From NCBI GenBank assembly GCA_015660645.1, contig DQKS01000053.1:1-39043 (forward strand): DNA of 39,043 bases. Direction: 5' to 3'. Origin of the DNA: Gammaproteobacteria bacterium. GTDB lineage: Bacteria > Pseudomonadota > Gammaproteobacteria > Magnimaribacterales > Magnimaribacteraceae. Shown piece by piece: positions 11,770 through 21,507 of the stretch (its first letter is position 1; each line of letters opens with the position of its first letter). The position numbers and the translations under genes are program-made. The notes below the pieces were generated by a model. It saw nothing but the letters and a program-made list of their open reading frames with translations, was not told where the DNA came from and did not search any database.

Positions 11770-12505
11770 TAACGTAAACATCAAATCTAACTACCCTTCC
11801 TTGAATTGAAAAACTTGGTTTTTGGTTATTTAAATAGTTTGAATTTTTATGTCTCTTAACAATCACTCTTTTCTTAGCAAAGTCTAAGGCTTGTATTAGC
11901 AGATCATCAGAAAGAACTTCTTCCGAAAGGTCTCTTAAAGCTTGGATATTCTTTTTTGCTCTTGCACTTCCTTTATTTGGAAACATTGGATCAAGATAAA
12001 TAACATCTGTTTTATTTTTCTCTATATTAAGATATTCCCTAGCGTCAGATTGGACTAGTTTAAATTTATTAACTAGGGTCAAAACTGATTCTTGGGTTGA
12101 ATTTCTAACACCATCTTTCAAAAGATAGTACATCCAGGGGATTCTTTCAATTAATACAACGGATCTAGAAACCGTAGCTAACTCTAAGGCATCTCTTCCA
12201 AATCCAGCCGTAGCATCCAGCACTGAACATTCTGAGGGCAGTCCCTTCATGCAGCGCATAAGATTACTTTTCTTCTTATTATTAGCCCACTCAGTGAAGT
12301 TACAAAATATAGGTTTTGATTTACCTTTGATGCCTACTTGCAAGTAACTCTTATTCTTTCCTATAACCAAATAGTATTGAGCATGGATTAAAGTCTGCTT
12401 TTTCAAAGCATCTCTTTTCGAAATAAACTCTAAGCCTAGTTCAGTTGCTAGACCTTCAATCAAAGGACTAGAATCTTTAGTTTCTGATATCAAAAGAGGT
12501 AGCAT
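11753..12505 (-). CDS. rsmJ: 16S rRNA (guanine-1516-N2)-methyltransferase RsmJ
   Basis: A 250-residue SAM-dependent rRNA methyltransferase. The SAM-binding motif is SVLDATAGFGRDALELA, and the catalytic motif YLDPMFPNKG has the DPMFP form typical of this family. I take the ATG at 12505, which forms a TAATG overlap with the uppP stop. A TTG three codons upstream is also in frame but lies inside uppP. It is the last gene of the long leftward block that begins at rpoE, and its end runs 17 bases into convergent plsB. Confidence 0.92.
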   Translation of the reverse strand: MLPLLISETKDSSPLIEGLATELGLEFISKRDALKKQTLIHAQYYLVIGKNKSYLQVGIKGKSKPIFCNFTEWANNKKKSNLMRCMKGLPSECSVLDATAGFGRDALELATVSRSVVLIERIPWMYYLLKDGVRNSTQESVLTLVNKFKLVQSDAREYLNIEKNKTDVIYLDPMFPNKGSARAKKNIQALRDLSEEVLSDDLLIQALDFAKKRVIVKRHKNSNYLNNQKPSFSIQGRVVRFDVYVTNSSH

Positions 12506-13293
12506 TAAATCCAATAAGAAAGAAGCCAGATTCCTAATAAAACTCTATAAATAACAAAAGGCGTAAAGCTAAAACGATTGACCAACCTTAATAAGGCATC
12601 AATGGTTAGGTAGGCAACCACAAAAGATATACCTGCAGCTAATGCTAAGTCATATCCCTGATTTAGTAAATCTTTTACACTTAGATTAATCAACTCCGAA
12701 ACTGCTATTGCCCCTATGGTTGGAATGGCTAGCAAAAAACTAAATTTTGCAGCTGCCTCTCGTCCAATACCTAAGAAAAGCGCAGCTGAGATAGTTATGC
12801 CTGATCTTGAGGTTCCAGGTATTAAAGCTAAACACTGTGATAGCCCTATTACTAACGCCTGTCTTGCAGAGATAGAATGAATGTTATGGGAGGTTGTCTT
12901 TATTCTATCCGCCAACAAAAGGATTAATCCAAAGAAAATGGTTGCATAGGCTATGATTTCAGACGATCGAAGATTTTCGTCAACAAAATCTCTTAATAGA
13001 AAGCCCAAAAGAAGAATGGGTAAAACGCCTATAGAAATATTTATTAACTGCTGTGTTCCTTGTTTGTTTTCTTCCTTAAATGAAAGCCCCCTTATCATCT
13101 CAACGACTTCTTTTCTGAAATAAATAATTGCAGCAAATAGAGTTCCTAAATGTACAGCCACATCGAAAACTATACCTTGATCATTAGAATCTAAGAATTC
13201 ACTTATTAAAATTAGATGCGCCGAACTAGAAACTGGCAAGAACTCAGTTAATCCTTGGACTATTGAAAGTAACAGTAAGTCAAAAATATCCAT
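12505..13293 (-). CDS. uppP: Undecaprenyl-diphosphatase UppP (BacA)
   Basis: A 262-residue membrane phosphatase that dephosphorylates undecaprenyl diphosphate for reuse in peptidoglycan and polysaccharide synthesis. The signature motifs are QGLTEFLPVSSSAHL (about residues 13-27) and PGTSRSGITISAALFLG; about eight membrane segments are visible. The ATG at 13293 forms a TAATG overlap with tsaB and gives the usual MDIF... start. An upstream in-frame start at 13308 would add five residues and is less likely. Confidence 0.95.
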   Translation of the reverse strand: MDIFDLLLLSIVQGLTEFLPVSSSAHLILISEFLDSNDQGIVFDVAVHLGTLFAAIIYFRKEVVEMIRGLSFKEENKQGTQQLINISIGVLPILLLGFLLRDFVDENLRSSEIIAYATIFFGLILLLADRIKTTSHNIHSISARQALVIGLSQCLALIPGTSRSGITISAALFLGIGREAAAKFSFLLAIPTIGAIAVSELINLSVKDLLNQGYDLALAAGISFVVAYLTIDALLRLVNRFSFTPFVIYRVLLGIWLLSYWI

Positions 13294-13958
13294 TAGGCTT
13301 TCTTCCACTGCTCTTCACCTGAAAGATATACAGGGAGTAGCTTTGAAGGATCTAACAGTTCATCCTTGGCGTACTTATCCTTTGCTAACTCAAGAAGATC
13401 TTTAGCAGAAGGAAGATTTACGAGGAGATTTTTAGATATTTTATTAAGTCTTTTTTCTATCAAAACACAACCGTCTCCTACAAAAAAAGTGTTTTTGTTA
13501 TAAGCCTTTAATTCAAACCCTTCTATTGGAGAAACAAAAAGGTTAGCTTTTATAAGCCCCTGTTCAGAATATAAGAATTCTCCTACATACAGTTGTTTCA
13601 TGCGAGCATTTACAATTGAAACAATATCTTCAGATTTAAATTTATCATAAATATTTTTAGCTAAGACTTCCAAGCTGGAAACTTGAATGGTTTTTAAGTC
13701 ATTGCTAAATGCCAAACCTTGAGCAACCGAACAAGCAAGTCGAATTCCTGTAAAAGAACCTGGACCACAACCAACCGCAATTGCATCTAATTCTTTTAAT
13801 TCGGCATTGGCCAGGCGTAAAAGCCTTTTTATTTCTATCAACAGCCTTTCTGTATGCTGTTTGGGAAGGATCTCATGAAAATGATATTCACTATTATGAA
13901 ACAAAAGACTTAAGGAACATGCGTCACTTGAAGTCTCTATAGCAAGAATATTTGCCAT
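13293..13958 (-). CDS. tsaB: tRNA threonylcarbamoyladenosine biosynthesis protein TsaB
   Basis: A 221-residue inactive paralogue of the TsaD kinase-like fold. With TsaD and TsaE it forms the complex that makes t6A37 on ANN-decoding tRNAs. The start ANILAIETSSDACSLSL and the block AVGCGPGSFTGIRLACSVAQGLA are diagnostic. Length is typical. It begins 1 base after the adk stop and ends in a TAATG overlap with uppP, so it belongs to the same transcription unit. tsaD and tsaE are not in this window. Confidence 0.94.
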   Translation of the reverse strand: MANILAIETSSDACSLSLLFHNSEYHFHEILPKQHTERLLIEIKRLLRLANAELKELDAIAVGCGPGSFTGIRLACSVAQGLAFSNDLKTIQVSSLEVLAKNIYDKFKSEDIVSIVNARMKQLYVGEFLYSEQGLIKANLFVSPIEGFELKAYNKNTFFVGDGCVLIEKRLNKISKNLLVNLPSAKDLLELAKDKYAKDELLDPSKLLPVYLSGEEQWKKA

Positions 13959-13959
13959 A

Positions 13960-14604
13960 TTAAGCTTGGTCTATTTGATCAAGAATATTTTTTGAAACTA
14001 ATTCTGGAGATTCACTACCAGAGACTCGAATATATTTTACGGATTCTGATCTTTCTGAGTAGAATTCAATTAAAGGTAACGTCTGATTACTATAAACTTC
14101 CAACCTATCCTTAACTGTTTCAGGATTATCATCTTCTCTTTGAACCAAAGGCTCGCCGGATTCATCATCGATGTCCGCTATTTTTGGTGGGTTAAATTCT
14201 ATATGGTAGTTCCTTCCTGATCCTGGGTGCATGCGCCTACCTGACATTCTACTAATAATTTCTTCATCTGGTACTTCAATTTCGACTACAAAATCTATTT
14301 CAACCGATCTTTCAATCAATGCTTCTGCCTGAGGAATTGTTCTTGGAAAGCCATCAAAAAGAAAACCTGATTGGCAATCTTGTTGATTAATACGCTGTTC
14401 GACTAATCCAACAATTACTTCGTCTGAAACTAGAATTCCAGCATCCAATAGTGCCTGTGCTTTCTTGCCAAGATCTGTTTTAGCTTCTGCAGCTTCTCTC
14501 AACATATTGCCAGTCGAAATGTGTGGGATACTAAAAGTTTTACAGATTACATCTGCTTGTGTTCCCTTTCCGGCACCCGGAGGTCCCAATAGTATAATCT
14601 TCAT
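13960..14604 (-). CDS. adk: Adenylate kinase
   Basis: A 214-residue cytoplasmic enzyme that interconverts ATP + AMP and 2 ADP. The P-loop GPPGAGKGT is at residues 7-15, FDGFPRT is the NMP-binding block, and the LID region contains [13 protein letters not shown]. The LID has no four-cysteine zinc site, as expected in proteobacteria. The ATG overlaps the acpS stop in an ATGA arrangement. Position inside the era-recO-acpS cluster is less usual for adk, and coupling suggests it is expressed with it. Confidence 0.97.
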   Translation of the reverse strand: MKIILLGPPGAGKGTQADVICKTFSIPHISTGNMLREAAEAKTDLGKKAQALLDAGILVSDEVIVGLVEQRINQQDCQSGFLFDGFPRTIPQAEALIERSVEIDFVVEIEVPDEEIISRMSGRRMHPGSGRNYHIEFNPPKIADIDDESGEPLVQREDDNPETVKDRLEVYSNQTLPLIEFYSERSESVKYIRVSGSESPELVSKNILDQIDQA

Positions 14605-14990
14605 CTCTGCTCTCCAATTGCAAACGCCAAAGAATATTCTTTGGTATCAGTTATTGTTAGATGAAATATATCCAGACCTTTTTCAACTGCTACGGTGCCA
14701 GCAGCCCCTTGTAAATTTGCATACGGCGCACCTGATTTAGATCTTAGTATTTCTATATCTTTCATCAATACCCCTTTGCTAAAACCGGTTCCCAGTACTT
14801 TTGAAACGGCCTCTTTACAGGCAAAATTGTTACTAAGATAAGAAACTCTTTTAGACAAGTGAGTCTTTCTATTAAATTCGACAAACTCTTTTTCAGAGAG
14901 AATTTTATTAACAAACCTGTTTCCAAATTTTAAAAAGATATTTTCTACTCTAGATTTATCTAAAAAATCTGCTCCGACACCTTTAATCAT
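14601..14990 (-). CDS. acpS: Holo-[acyl-carrier-protein] synthase AcpS
   Basis: A 129-residue enzyme that moves 4'-phosphopantetheine from CoA to acyl carrier protein. The N-terminal motif [16 protein letters not shown] provides the metal-binding Asp, and [15 protein letters not shown] the second conserved Glu/Lys block. Length is typical. The start forms a TAATG overlap with recO. In many gammaproteobacteria pdxJ lies between recO and acpS; here it is missing and the two genes are directly joined. Confidence 0.95.
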   Translation of the reverse strand: MIKGVGADFLDKSRVENIFLKFGNRFVNKILSEKEFVEFNRKTHLSKRVSYLSNNFACKEAVSKVLGTGFSKGVLMKDIEILRSKSGAPYANLQGAAGTVAVEKGLDIFHLTITDTKEYSLAFAIGEQR

Positions 14991-15721
14991 TATTGTGCAC
15001 CACTTTCTATCAAGTATTTTCTTATATTTAAGGTCTTATTACCAAGATGAAAATCTAACGCCCTTCTCATTATCTTTTTAGAAGCGCTTCTTGAGCCTGT
15101 ATTAGCAAGGTCTCCTTTGGCAAAACTTAAAATATCTTTACCTAAAAAGCCGCCCGCTGCTAGTTCAACTTCTGCTTCTCCTATTTTGGTAAAACCAAGA
15201 GCAGGATCAAAGCTATAAGAAGAATTAACATTTATAGGAATACCAGAAAGTGCTTCTTTCTCTAGGTCAATTCCATAACCTAGTTCTTGAAGTAAAATTA
15301 ATTCAAATGATCTAAGTTGTAACTCTATTGATTCTTGATTTTGATCTTTAGATAAATTATGGCAAAGCATCTTAAATTGATTGAATATTTCAGGGTGAGG
15401 ATCTTCTTTTTCAAGAGTTTTTGTTAAGAGTTCATTCAAGTAGATGATACAACTCAAAGCAACCTTAGAAGATATTCTAAAATGTTCTATGATTTCACAT
15501 TGAGTAAGGGTTTTAAGGTCACCTTTACCAGTAAAAGAAATTGAAAAAACCGTTGTGGGTGTTTGAATCACTCGCAAGCCACTCTTGGGTCTCTTTGCTC
15601 CTTTCGCAACAAACGACATCTTTCCATAATTTTGAGTAAAGGCATCCACTATAAGGCTTGTCTCTTTAAAAGACCTTGTATGAAGAATAAATGCTTCCTC
15701 TAAGGTAGCTCTATTAACCAA
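14990..15721 (-). CDS. recO: DNA repair protein RecO
   Basis: A 243-residue recombination mediator that helps RecA load onto SSB-coated DNA with RecR. The N-terminal OB-fold is recognisable (EEAFILHTRSFKETSLIVDAFT, then GKMSFVAKGAKRPKSGLR), followed by the helical C-terminal domain. No zinc-binding cysteine cluster is present, as in many proteobacterial RecO proteins. The likely start is TTG at 15721, overlapping the end of era by 8 bases, with a weak GGGA ribosome site 7 bases before it. No suitable ATG precedes the conserved N-terminus. Confidence 0.92.
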   Translation of the reverse strand: MVNRATLEEAFILHTRSFKETSLIVDAFTQNYGKMSFVAKGAKRPKSGLRVIQTPTTVFSISFTGKGDLKTLTQCEIIEHFRISSKVALSCIIYLNELLTKTLEKEDPHPEIFNQFKMLCHNLSKDQNQESIELQLRSFELILLQELGYGIDLEKEALSGIPINVNSSYSFDPALGFTKIGEAEVELAAGGFLGKDILSFAKGDLANTGSRSASKKIMRRALDFHLGNKTLNIRKYLIESGAQ

Positions 15722-16616
15722 GATCGTATCCCATTGTACTCATCATAGCCTCATTATCGGTCCATCCGCTTTTGACTTTAACCCAGAGACGAAGCATCAC
15801 TTTTGTTTTTAAAATTTCTTCTAATTCTAACCTAGCCGCAGTTCCAATTAACTTTAAATGTTTTCCACCTTGCCCAATAACAATACCTTTCTGGCTTTTC
15901 TTTTCGACAAAAAGCGTTGCGTCTATATGGGTAACTTTATTCTTCAAATTAAAAGAATCTATCATGACTGAAATGCGGTAAGGAATCTCATCTCCCAATC
16001 GTGTTATGCACTTTTCTCTTATCACCTCACTTGTTAAGAATCTTTCAGTGGTATCAGCCACTTGATCTTCAGGATAAGAGTGCTCACCCATAGGAAGTTT
16101 AGAAAAGATAGAAGACTCCAGACTTTCAATGTTTTGATCTTTTAAAGCTGAAATAGGAACGATATCGGAAAAATTAAACTTGCTAGCTAATTTCTCTATA
16201 AACGGCAACAGACGATCTTTATCTAAGATCCTATCTACTTTATTAATAACTAGTATCACGTGTTCTAAATTAGCTGGAATTTGTGTTAATAATCTTTCAT
16301 CTTCTTGATCAAATTTTAATGCCTCAATCACATACAAAAGAACATCCACACCAGACATTGCTCCTATCGCTACTTTATTCATATATCGATTCAGGGCTCT
16401 TTTCTGACCTTGATGAAAACCAGGTGTATCTATAAAAATAGCTTGTGCGTAATCTTTTGTTTTAATACCCAAGAGTCTGTGCCGAGTAGTTTGCGGCTTC
16501 CTGGAGGTGATAGAAATTTTTTGTTCTACCATTTGATTAAGTAAAGTCGACTTGCCTACATTTGTTTTTCCAACTAAGGACACGTATCCTGTTCTAGAAT
16601 CTTTTGATTTAGTCAT
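15714..16616 (-). CDS. era: GTPase Era
   Basis: A 300-residue GTPase that binds the 3' end of 16S rRNA and assists 30S assembly. GTPase motifs are in order: G1 GKTNVGKST (about 16-24), G3 DTPGFH, and G4 NKVD. A C-terminal KH domain contains GIVIGQGGKHLKLIGTAAR. It follows rnc with an 8-base overlap, the conserved rnc-era coupling. Confidence 0.97.
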   Translation of the reverse strand: MTKSKDSRTGYVSLVGKTNVGKSTLLNQMVEQKISITSRKPQTTRHRLLGIKTKDYAQAIFIDTPGFHQGQKRALNRYMNKVAIGAMSGVDVLLYVIEALKFDQEDERLLTQIPANLEHVILVINKVDRILDKDRLLPFIEKLASKFNFSDIVPISALKDQNIESLESSIFSKLPMGEHSYPEDQVADTTERFLTSEVIREKCITRLGDEIPYRISVMIDSFNLKNKVTHIDATLFVEKKSQKGIVIGQGGKHLKLIGTAARLELEEILKTKVMLRLWVKVKSGWTDNEAMMSTMGYDLG

Positions 16617-17268
16617 TCTTTCTTTCTATTAACTCTAGCATCTTTTCGGCAGCTTTTATTTCTGCTTTCTTTCTTGTGTTTCCTTCAGCCTCTATTGATA
16701 AATTTAAGTCTTCTAGACTACACATGATATTAAATTTTTTAATTTGATTGTTAGTTTCTTCTTTCATTATTGTATACAAAGGTAGAGCTTCTCCTTTTTT
16801 TTGGAGATACTCCTGCAATTTAGACTTTGAATCTTTTAAATCTTGTGAATCATTAAGAAGACTTAGTCTTTCTTCAAATAACAAGGACACAACTTGTGCG
16901 GCTGCTTCAAAACCGCCGTCTATATAAATGGCACCTATCAACGCTTCAAATGAATTTCCTATTATTGAGTTTCCTTGGAGCATCTCACCTTTCCCAATTT
17001 TTACATGATCTTGAAGATCGATTTCTCTTCCTACTTCATCGAGTGATTCACGACTCACTAAGGATGCTCTGAATTGAGTTAATTGACCTTCTGATAAACT
17101 CTTAAATCGATTAAAGACTTCTTCTGCAATAATAAAATTTAAAAGAGAATCACCTAAATATTCCAACCTTTCATTATTATTGGCTGAATTACTCTTATGG
17201 GTAAGAGAAAGTTCTAATAAGGAAGGGTCCTTAAAACTATACCCTAATTTACAGCTAGTCCAACACAT
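16609..17268 (-). CDS. rnc: Ribonuclease III
   Basis: A 219-residue double-strand-specific endoribonuclease that processes rRNA precursors and some mRNAs. The catalytic signature NERLEYLGDSLLNF (E36 and D40 in this numbering) and FEALIGAIYIDGGFEAA lie in the nuclease domain. A double-stranded RNA-binding domain occupies about residues 150-217. It starts 6 bases after lepB and ends overlapping era. Full length. Confidence 0.97.
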   Translation of the reverse strand: MCWTSCKLGYSFKDPSLLELSLTHKSNSANNNERLEYLGDSLLNFIIAEEVFNRFKSLSEGQLTQFRASLVSRESLDEVGREIDLQDHVKIGKGEMLQGNSIIGNSFEALIGAIYIDGGFEAAAQVVSLLFEERLSLLNDSQDLKDSKSKLQEYLQKKGEALPLYTIMKEETNNQIKKFNIMCSLEDLNLSIEAEGNTRKKAEIKAAEKMLELIERKND

Positions 17269-17274
17269 TAAGAT

Positions 17275-18255
17275 CTACTGTATTCTTCCATTCCTAAAAA
17301 AACCTGGAAGTTCAGAAAAGGAACCCCAGTGCAACCATATATATTCTGCTTTACCGATTAAATACTTATCAGAGAAATATCCCCAAACCCTGCTGTCCAG
17401 ACTGTTGTCTCTATTATCTCCTATGGCTAAATAACTACCTTCGGGTATTTTCCAAGTAAATTCCTCGTAGTCAGAAATACCTTTCGATCTAATAACATGA
17501 GTACCATTGTCCAATGTCTCATTAATTAGATCCCCTTTGTCATCTCTACCAATGACTTCATGCAGCAGTTTTACTCCATTTATCCAAACTTCATCACCTT
17601 TAATTTCAACCAAATCTCCTGGTACGCCAAGAACACGCTTAACATATTTTATTCCCATTTCTGTACAACGTTGTTTTTGTAATTCTAAGAACCTATTTAA
17701 AAAAGACTGACTCTTCTGTAATGTTAAATTGATAATATCCGGTCTTGCTTCTTGTGGATTTACCTTGCACAAAGAATGGGGTGGCAAAAAAACTGCAACA
17801 TCGTTTCGTTTCGGTGATACTAAATCAGTTAATAAGTAATGGGTTCCAGGGAATTTAAGTCCATAAGCATATTTATTTACAAGAACAAAATCACCAATCT
17901 GTAACCCTGGTTCCATAGATCTTGAAGGGATTTGATATGGTTCGTATGTAAATGACCTAAAGCAAGTGATAATAAAAAGAATAATAAAATAAGACTTACT
18001 TTCTATTCTTAGTTCTTTTATTTTAATTAGATAGCCTACAAACCAAGAAATTCCAGCTATTAAAGTAGCTATAGATAAGACGAGTCCAAAGTCTAGATTT
18101 AACTGAAATACTCTCACCAATACTACCAAAGCCAACGCAAACATTAAAAAACTAACTATGTCCCTACTCTTACTATTTTCAGTACGCACAAAGAAAATCC
18201 ATGACAAATAACCGACTACTTCGGCAAGAATAAATATAACTAAAGGAGTGTCCAT
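17275..18255 (-). CDS. lepB: Signal peptidase I
   Basis: A 326-residue inner-membrane protease that removes signal peptides from exported proteins. Four hydrophobic segments (about 4-22, 33-50, 56-78 and 88-104) precede the catalytic domain. The nucleophile is S113 in IPSRSMEPGL and the general base K206 in YVKRVLGVPGD; GDNRDNSLDSR is the third family box. Four rather than two predicted segments before the serine is more than in E. coli LepB. It starts 1 base after lepA ends and precedes rnc, the classic lepA-lepB-rnc-era order. Confidence 0.95.
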   Translation of the reverse strand: MDTPLVIFILAEVVGYLSWIFFVRTENSKSRDIVSFLMFALALVVLVRVFQLNLDFGLVLSIATLIAGISWFVGYLIKIKELRIESKSYFIILFIITCFRSFTYEPYQIPSRSMEPGLQIGDFVLVNKYAYGLKFPGTHYLLTDLVSPKRNDVAVFLPPHSLCKVNPQEARPDIINLTLQKSQSFLNRFLELQKQRCTEMGIKYVKRVLGVPGDLVEIKGDEVWINGVKLLHEVIGRDDKGDLINETLDNGTHVIRSKGISDYEEFTWKIPEGSYLAIGDNRDNSLDSRVWGYFSDKYLIGKAEYIWLHWGSFSELPGFFRNGRIQ

Positions 18256-18256
18256 G

Positions 18257-20041
18257 TTAATTCCTAACTTTTAAAACTGATAAAAAAGCATCTTGAGGAA
18301 TTTCTACTCTCCCAATGTTTTTCATTCTCTTTTTCCCAGCCTTTTGTTTTTTTTGTAATTTCATCTTTCTTGTCACATCACCACCATATAACTTTGCTGT
18401 TACATCTTTTCTATAAGCTTTGACCGTTTGTCTAGAAATGATCTTTCCTCCAATAGCTGCCTGTATAGCAACATCAAACTGCTGTCTAGGAATGACTTCT
18501 TTAAGAGATTCGGTAAATTGTTTACCTTTTAAGGAGGCAACCGACCTATGAGCCATATGAGCTAAAGCATCTACGCGATCTCCATTAAGAAGTATATCTA
18601 GTTTTATTACATCTGCTTCTTCGTATCTATCCAGTGAATAATCCAAAGAAGCGTAACCTCTGCTGACTGATTTTAATCTATCAAAAAAATCTACCACTAT
18701 TTCGCTTAGAGGAATGTCGTAAGCTAATTCAGCTTGATCCGCTACATATCGCATACTAATTTGCTTTCCTCTTTTATCATTACAAAGCTTCATAACTGCA
18801 CCAATATAGCTTTCCGGTACCAATATATTTGCTCTGGCTATCGGTTCAAGTATTGCCTTAACTTTGCTATAGTCTGGAAGTGCACTAGGATTTTCAATTC
18901 TTTGGGTATTGCCATCCGTATTGATTATCTCGTAGGCCACAGTAGGTGCAGTAGCAATAAGATCCATACCGTGTTCTCTGTTTAATCTTTCTGAAACTAT
19001 CTCCATATGTAAAGTTCCAAGAAAACCACACCTGAATCCAGCCCCTAAAGCTTCAGACTGTTCCGGCTCATATTGTAAAGCTGCATCATTAATGCATAAT
19101 TTTTCTAAAGATTCTCTAAAAGCCTCAAAGTCATCTGCCCTTTGAGGGAAAAGCGCAGCATACACTTGAGGATTAACTTCTTTAAAACCTGGGAGTCTTG
19201 CGGTACCTGAATTAGCTTTAATTATAGTATCTCCTACTGGAGCTCCGCGAATATCTTTAATGCTTGCACATATAAAACCAACCTGACCAGAATACAACTC
19301 CTTAAGATCGCTTATTTTAGGAGTAAAAACTCCAATTTTATCTACGTTGTGTTTTTCTTTTTTTGAAAAGATTTCTATAGCATCTCCTTTCTTAATACTT
19401 CCTTTAGCAACTCTAACCAAAGAAACCACACCGAGATAATTATCAAACCATGAATCAATTATTGATGCCTGAAGCGGTTCTTCTTTTAAATCTTCTGGTT
19501 CTGGAATTAAAGCAACTACTTGTTCTAAAACCTCCTCTATGCCCGTTCCCATTTTTGCACTTATACATGGCGCTTCAGAAGCATCGACTCCGATTATCTC
19601 TTCTATCTCTTTTTTAACCCTCTCTGGATCAGATTGATCAAGATCTAATTTATTTAGGACAGGGATTATCGTTAAACCTTCTTCAACGGCATTATAGCAA
19701 GTTGATAATGTTTGAGCTTCAACTCCCTGAGAAGCATCAACTAATAGAATTGCACCTTCACATGCAGATAATGACCTAGAAACTTCATAGGAAAAATCAA
19801 CATGTCCCGGAGTATCAATTAAATTAAATTGATAAGTTTCACCATTTTGTGCCTTATAAGAAAGATTTACAGTTTGAGCTTTAATTGTAATGCCTCTTTC
19901 TTTTTCTAAATCTAAAGTATCAAGAACTTGGGAGGTCATCTCACGACTAGAAAGACCTCCACATAGCTCAATAATTCTATCGGCAAGAGTAGATTTGCCG
20001 TGATCAATATGGGCAATTATTGAGAAATTTCTAATATTCAT
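18257..20041 (-). CDS. lepA: Elongation factor 4 (LepA)
   Basis: A 594-residue translational GTPase related to EF-G, thought to help ribosomes during stalled translocation or during initiation. It shows G1 [13 protein letters not shown], the switch block [31 protein letters not shown], and the LepA-specific C-terminal domain with [22 protein letters not shown]-type sequence. Length is standard. A 44-base gap separates it from mucD, larger than its neighbours' gaps, and that gap holds a weak hairpin. Confidence 0.97.
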   Translation of the reverse strand: MNIRNFSIIAHIDHGKSTLADRIIELCGGLSSREMTSQVLDTLDLEKERGITIKAQTVNLSYKAQNGETYQFNLIDTPGHVDFSYEVSRSLSACEGAILLVDASQGVEAQTLSTCYNAVEEGLTIIPVLNKLDLDQSDPERVKKEIEEIIGVDASEAPCISAKMGTGIEEVLEQVVALIPEPEDLKEEPLQASIIDSWFDNYLGVVSLVRVAKGSIKKGDAIEIFSKKEKHNVDKIGVFTPKISDLKELYSGQVGFICASIKDIRGAPVGDTIIKANSGTARLPGFKEVNPQVYAALFPQRADDFEAFRESLEKLCINDAALQYEPEQSEALGAGFRCGFLGTLHMEIVSERLNREHGMDLIATAPTVAYEIINTDGNTQRIENPSALPDYSKVKAILEPIARANILVPESYIGAVMKLCNDKRGKQISMRYVADQAELAYDIPLSEIVVDFFDRLKSVSRGYASLDYSLDRYEEADVIKLDILLNGDRVDALAHMAHRSVASLKGKQFTESLKEVIPRQQFDVAIQAAIGGKIISRQTVKAYRKDVTAKLYGGDVTRKMKLQKKQKAGKKRMKNIGRVEIPQDAFLSVLKVRN

Positions 20042-20044
20042 AAG

Positions 20045-20066
20045 AAAAAATCAGCCTTTAAAGCTG
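20045..20066 (-). terminator. Weak hairpin with T-run between mucD and lepA (possible attenuator)
   Basis: On the minus strand, CAGC (20063-20066) and GCTG (20052-20055) can pair around a 7-base loop, followed by a run of six T (20045-20050). The stem is only 4 bp, so it would terminate poorly. If real it would lower lepA expression relative to the rpoE-rseA-mucD part. The same bases hold the AAGG that may serve lepA translation. Confidence 0.25.
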
Positions 20067-20085
20067 TGAATAATACGCAGGATAA

Positions 20086-21477
20086 CTACTTTGTAAGTTT
20101 TAAGCTAAGAATTCTTTGATTGCCGTCTCTTGAAACGCCTATTCGTGTGTACTTACCATATTCAAGTTTTTGAAGAGCATTTTTAAAACCTTCTACATTC
20201 TTAAGACGAGTTCCCCCAATCGAATAGATAACATCACCTTTAATTATACCTGCCATTGCTGCTAGACCAGTTAGGTCTAGTTCAGTAACCACAACCCCAG
20301 AAATATCAGCTTCAGGATCTTGATTTTCTACAATAACGCCTAGTACATTTCTGGGCGAGTTAGTTTGTGAAGAAAAGGCTAATCCAGGATCTTTGGGTAA
20401 CTCTCCCACTTTAACTTTTATATTTTTCTTTTTTCCATCCCGTAAAACAACTGCAGTTACTACAGAGTCAGGCTTAATGCTCCCAACGGTTTGAGGAAGA
20501 TCAGTAGAGTAAAATATTTCTTCTCCGTCAAACAAAAGAATAACGTCTTCTTCCTTAAGACCAGATTCTTCCGCTGGGCTATCCTTAATAATTTGACTAA
20601 TCAAAGCTCCTTTAGGTATTTCCATATCTAGTGCTTCAGCAAGTTCAGAGGTCACCTCTTGAATACTCACACCCAGCCAGCCTCGTGCAACATAACCTTT
20701 TTTCTTTAGCTGATCCGCTACATCCATAGCATAATCAATAGGAATAGAAAATGAGACACCCATGTAACCACCTGACCTTGTATATATTTGAGAGTTAATC
20801 CCAACAACCTCTCCATCAAGATTAAATAAAGGACCTCCTGAGTTTCCTGGATTTATAGCAACATCAGTTTGCAGAAAAGGTACGTAGGTTGTATCTGATC
20901 CATTTGGAATACTTCTTCCTTTAGCGCTTACAATTCCTGCCGTTACAGAGAATGAAAGTTGAAAAGGAGAGCCGATGGCAACAACCCATTCTCCTACCTT
21001 TAATTTTTTAGAGTTTCCAATCTTTAAAATAGGTAAATTTTCTGCTTCTATCTTAAGCAAAGCTACATCTGACCTAGCATCCAAGCCAACTATTTCAGCC
21101 TTAAATTCTCGTCTATCTCCTAAACTAACAATTACTTCATCAGCGCCTTCTACCACATGATTATTTGTTAATAGATAACCGTCTTTAGAAATTATAAACC
21201 CTGATCCTGTTGATTTAACCGGCCTTTGACGTTGCTGATTTGGAGCTTGTTCTCCAAAAAATCTCTTAAAAAATTCATCGTATCTTGGGTCTTGGAATCC
21301 TCTTTGATTAAATGGACTAAACTGTTTTTTGGATATAGTTTTGGTACTAGTAATATTAACTACTGCAGGAGTAGATTCTTCGGCTAAATCTGAAAAATTA
21401 GGAAGATCTTTTGAGATCAACTGACAGCTTAACAATAAAGTAATTACTGCTAACGAAGAAAATTGAATTTTACGCAT
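20086..21477 (-). CDS. mucD: Periplasmic serine protease/chaperone of the DegP/MucD family
   Basis: A 463-residue HtrA-family protease that degrades or refolds damaged envelope proteins. An N-terminal hydrophobic signal is followed by LLSCQ, which could be a lipobox with C18, so it may be anchored. The catalytic triad is H107 (LTNNHVVEG), D137 (ARSDVALLK) and S213 (NPGNSGGPLF). Two PDZ domains follow, at about 256-345 and 370-460. It sits directly after the rseA-like gene, as mucD follows algU-mucABC in pseudomonads, and is probably part of the sigma-E response. Confidence 0.92.
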   Translation of the reverse strand: MRKIQFSSLAVITLLLSCQLISKDLPNFSDLAEESTPAVVNITSTKTISKKQFSPFNQRGFQDPRYDEFFKRFFGEQAPNQQRQRPVKSTGSGFIISKDGYLLTNNHVVEGADEVIVSLGDRREFKAEIVGLDARSDVALLKIEAENLPILKIGNSKKLKVGEWVVAIGSPFQLSFSVTAGIVSAKGRSIPNGSDTTYVPFLQTDVAINPGNSGGPLFNLDGEVVGINSQIYTRSGGYMGVSFSIPIDYAMDVADQLKKKGYVARGWLGVSIQEVTSELAEALDMEIPKGALISQIIKDSPAEESGLKEEDVILLFDGEEIFYSTDLPQTVGSIKPDSVVTAVVLRDGKKKNIKVKVGELPKDPGLAFSSQTNSPRNVLGVIVENQDPEADISGVVVTELDLTGLAAMAGIIKGDVIYSIGGTRLKNVEGFKNALQKLEYGKYTRIGVSRDGNQRILSLKLTK

Positions 21478-21507
21478 AAGGTTTAGTTAATTTTATTTTA
21501 TCTAATT

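Noticed and set aside
13294-13308. Longer start for uppP
   Set aside because: The ATG at 13293 makes a TAATG overlap with tsaB and yields the family start; the extension lies within tsaB coding sequence.
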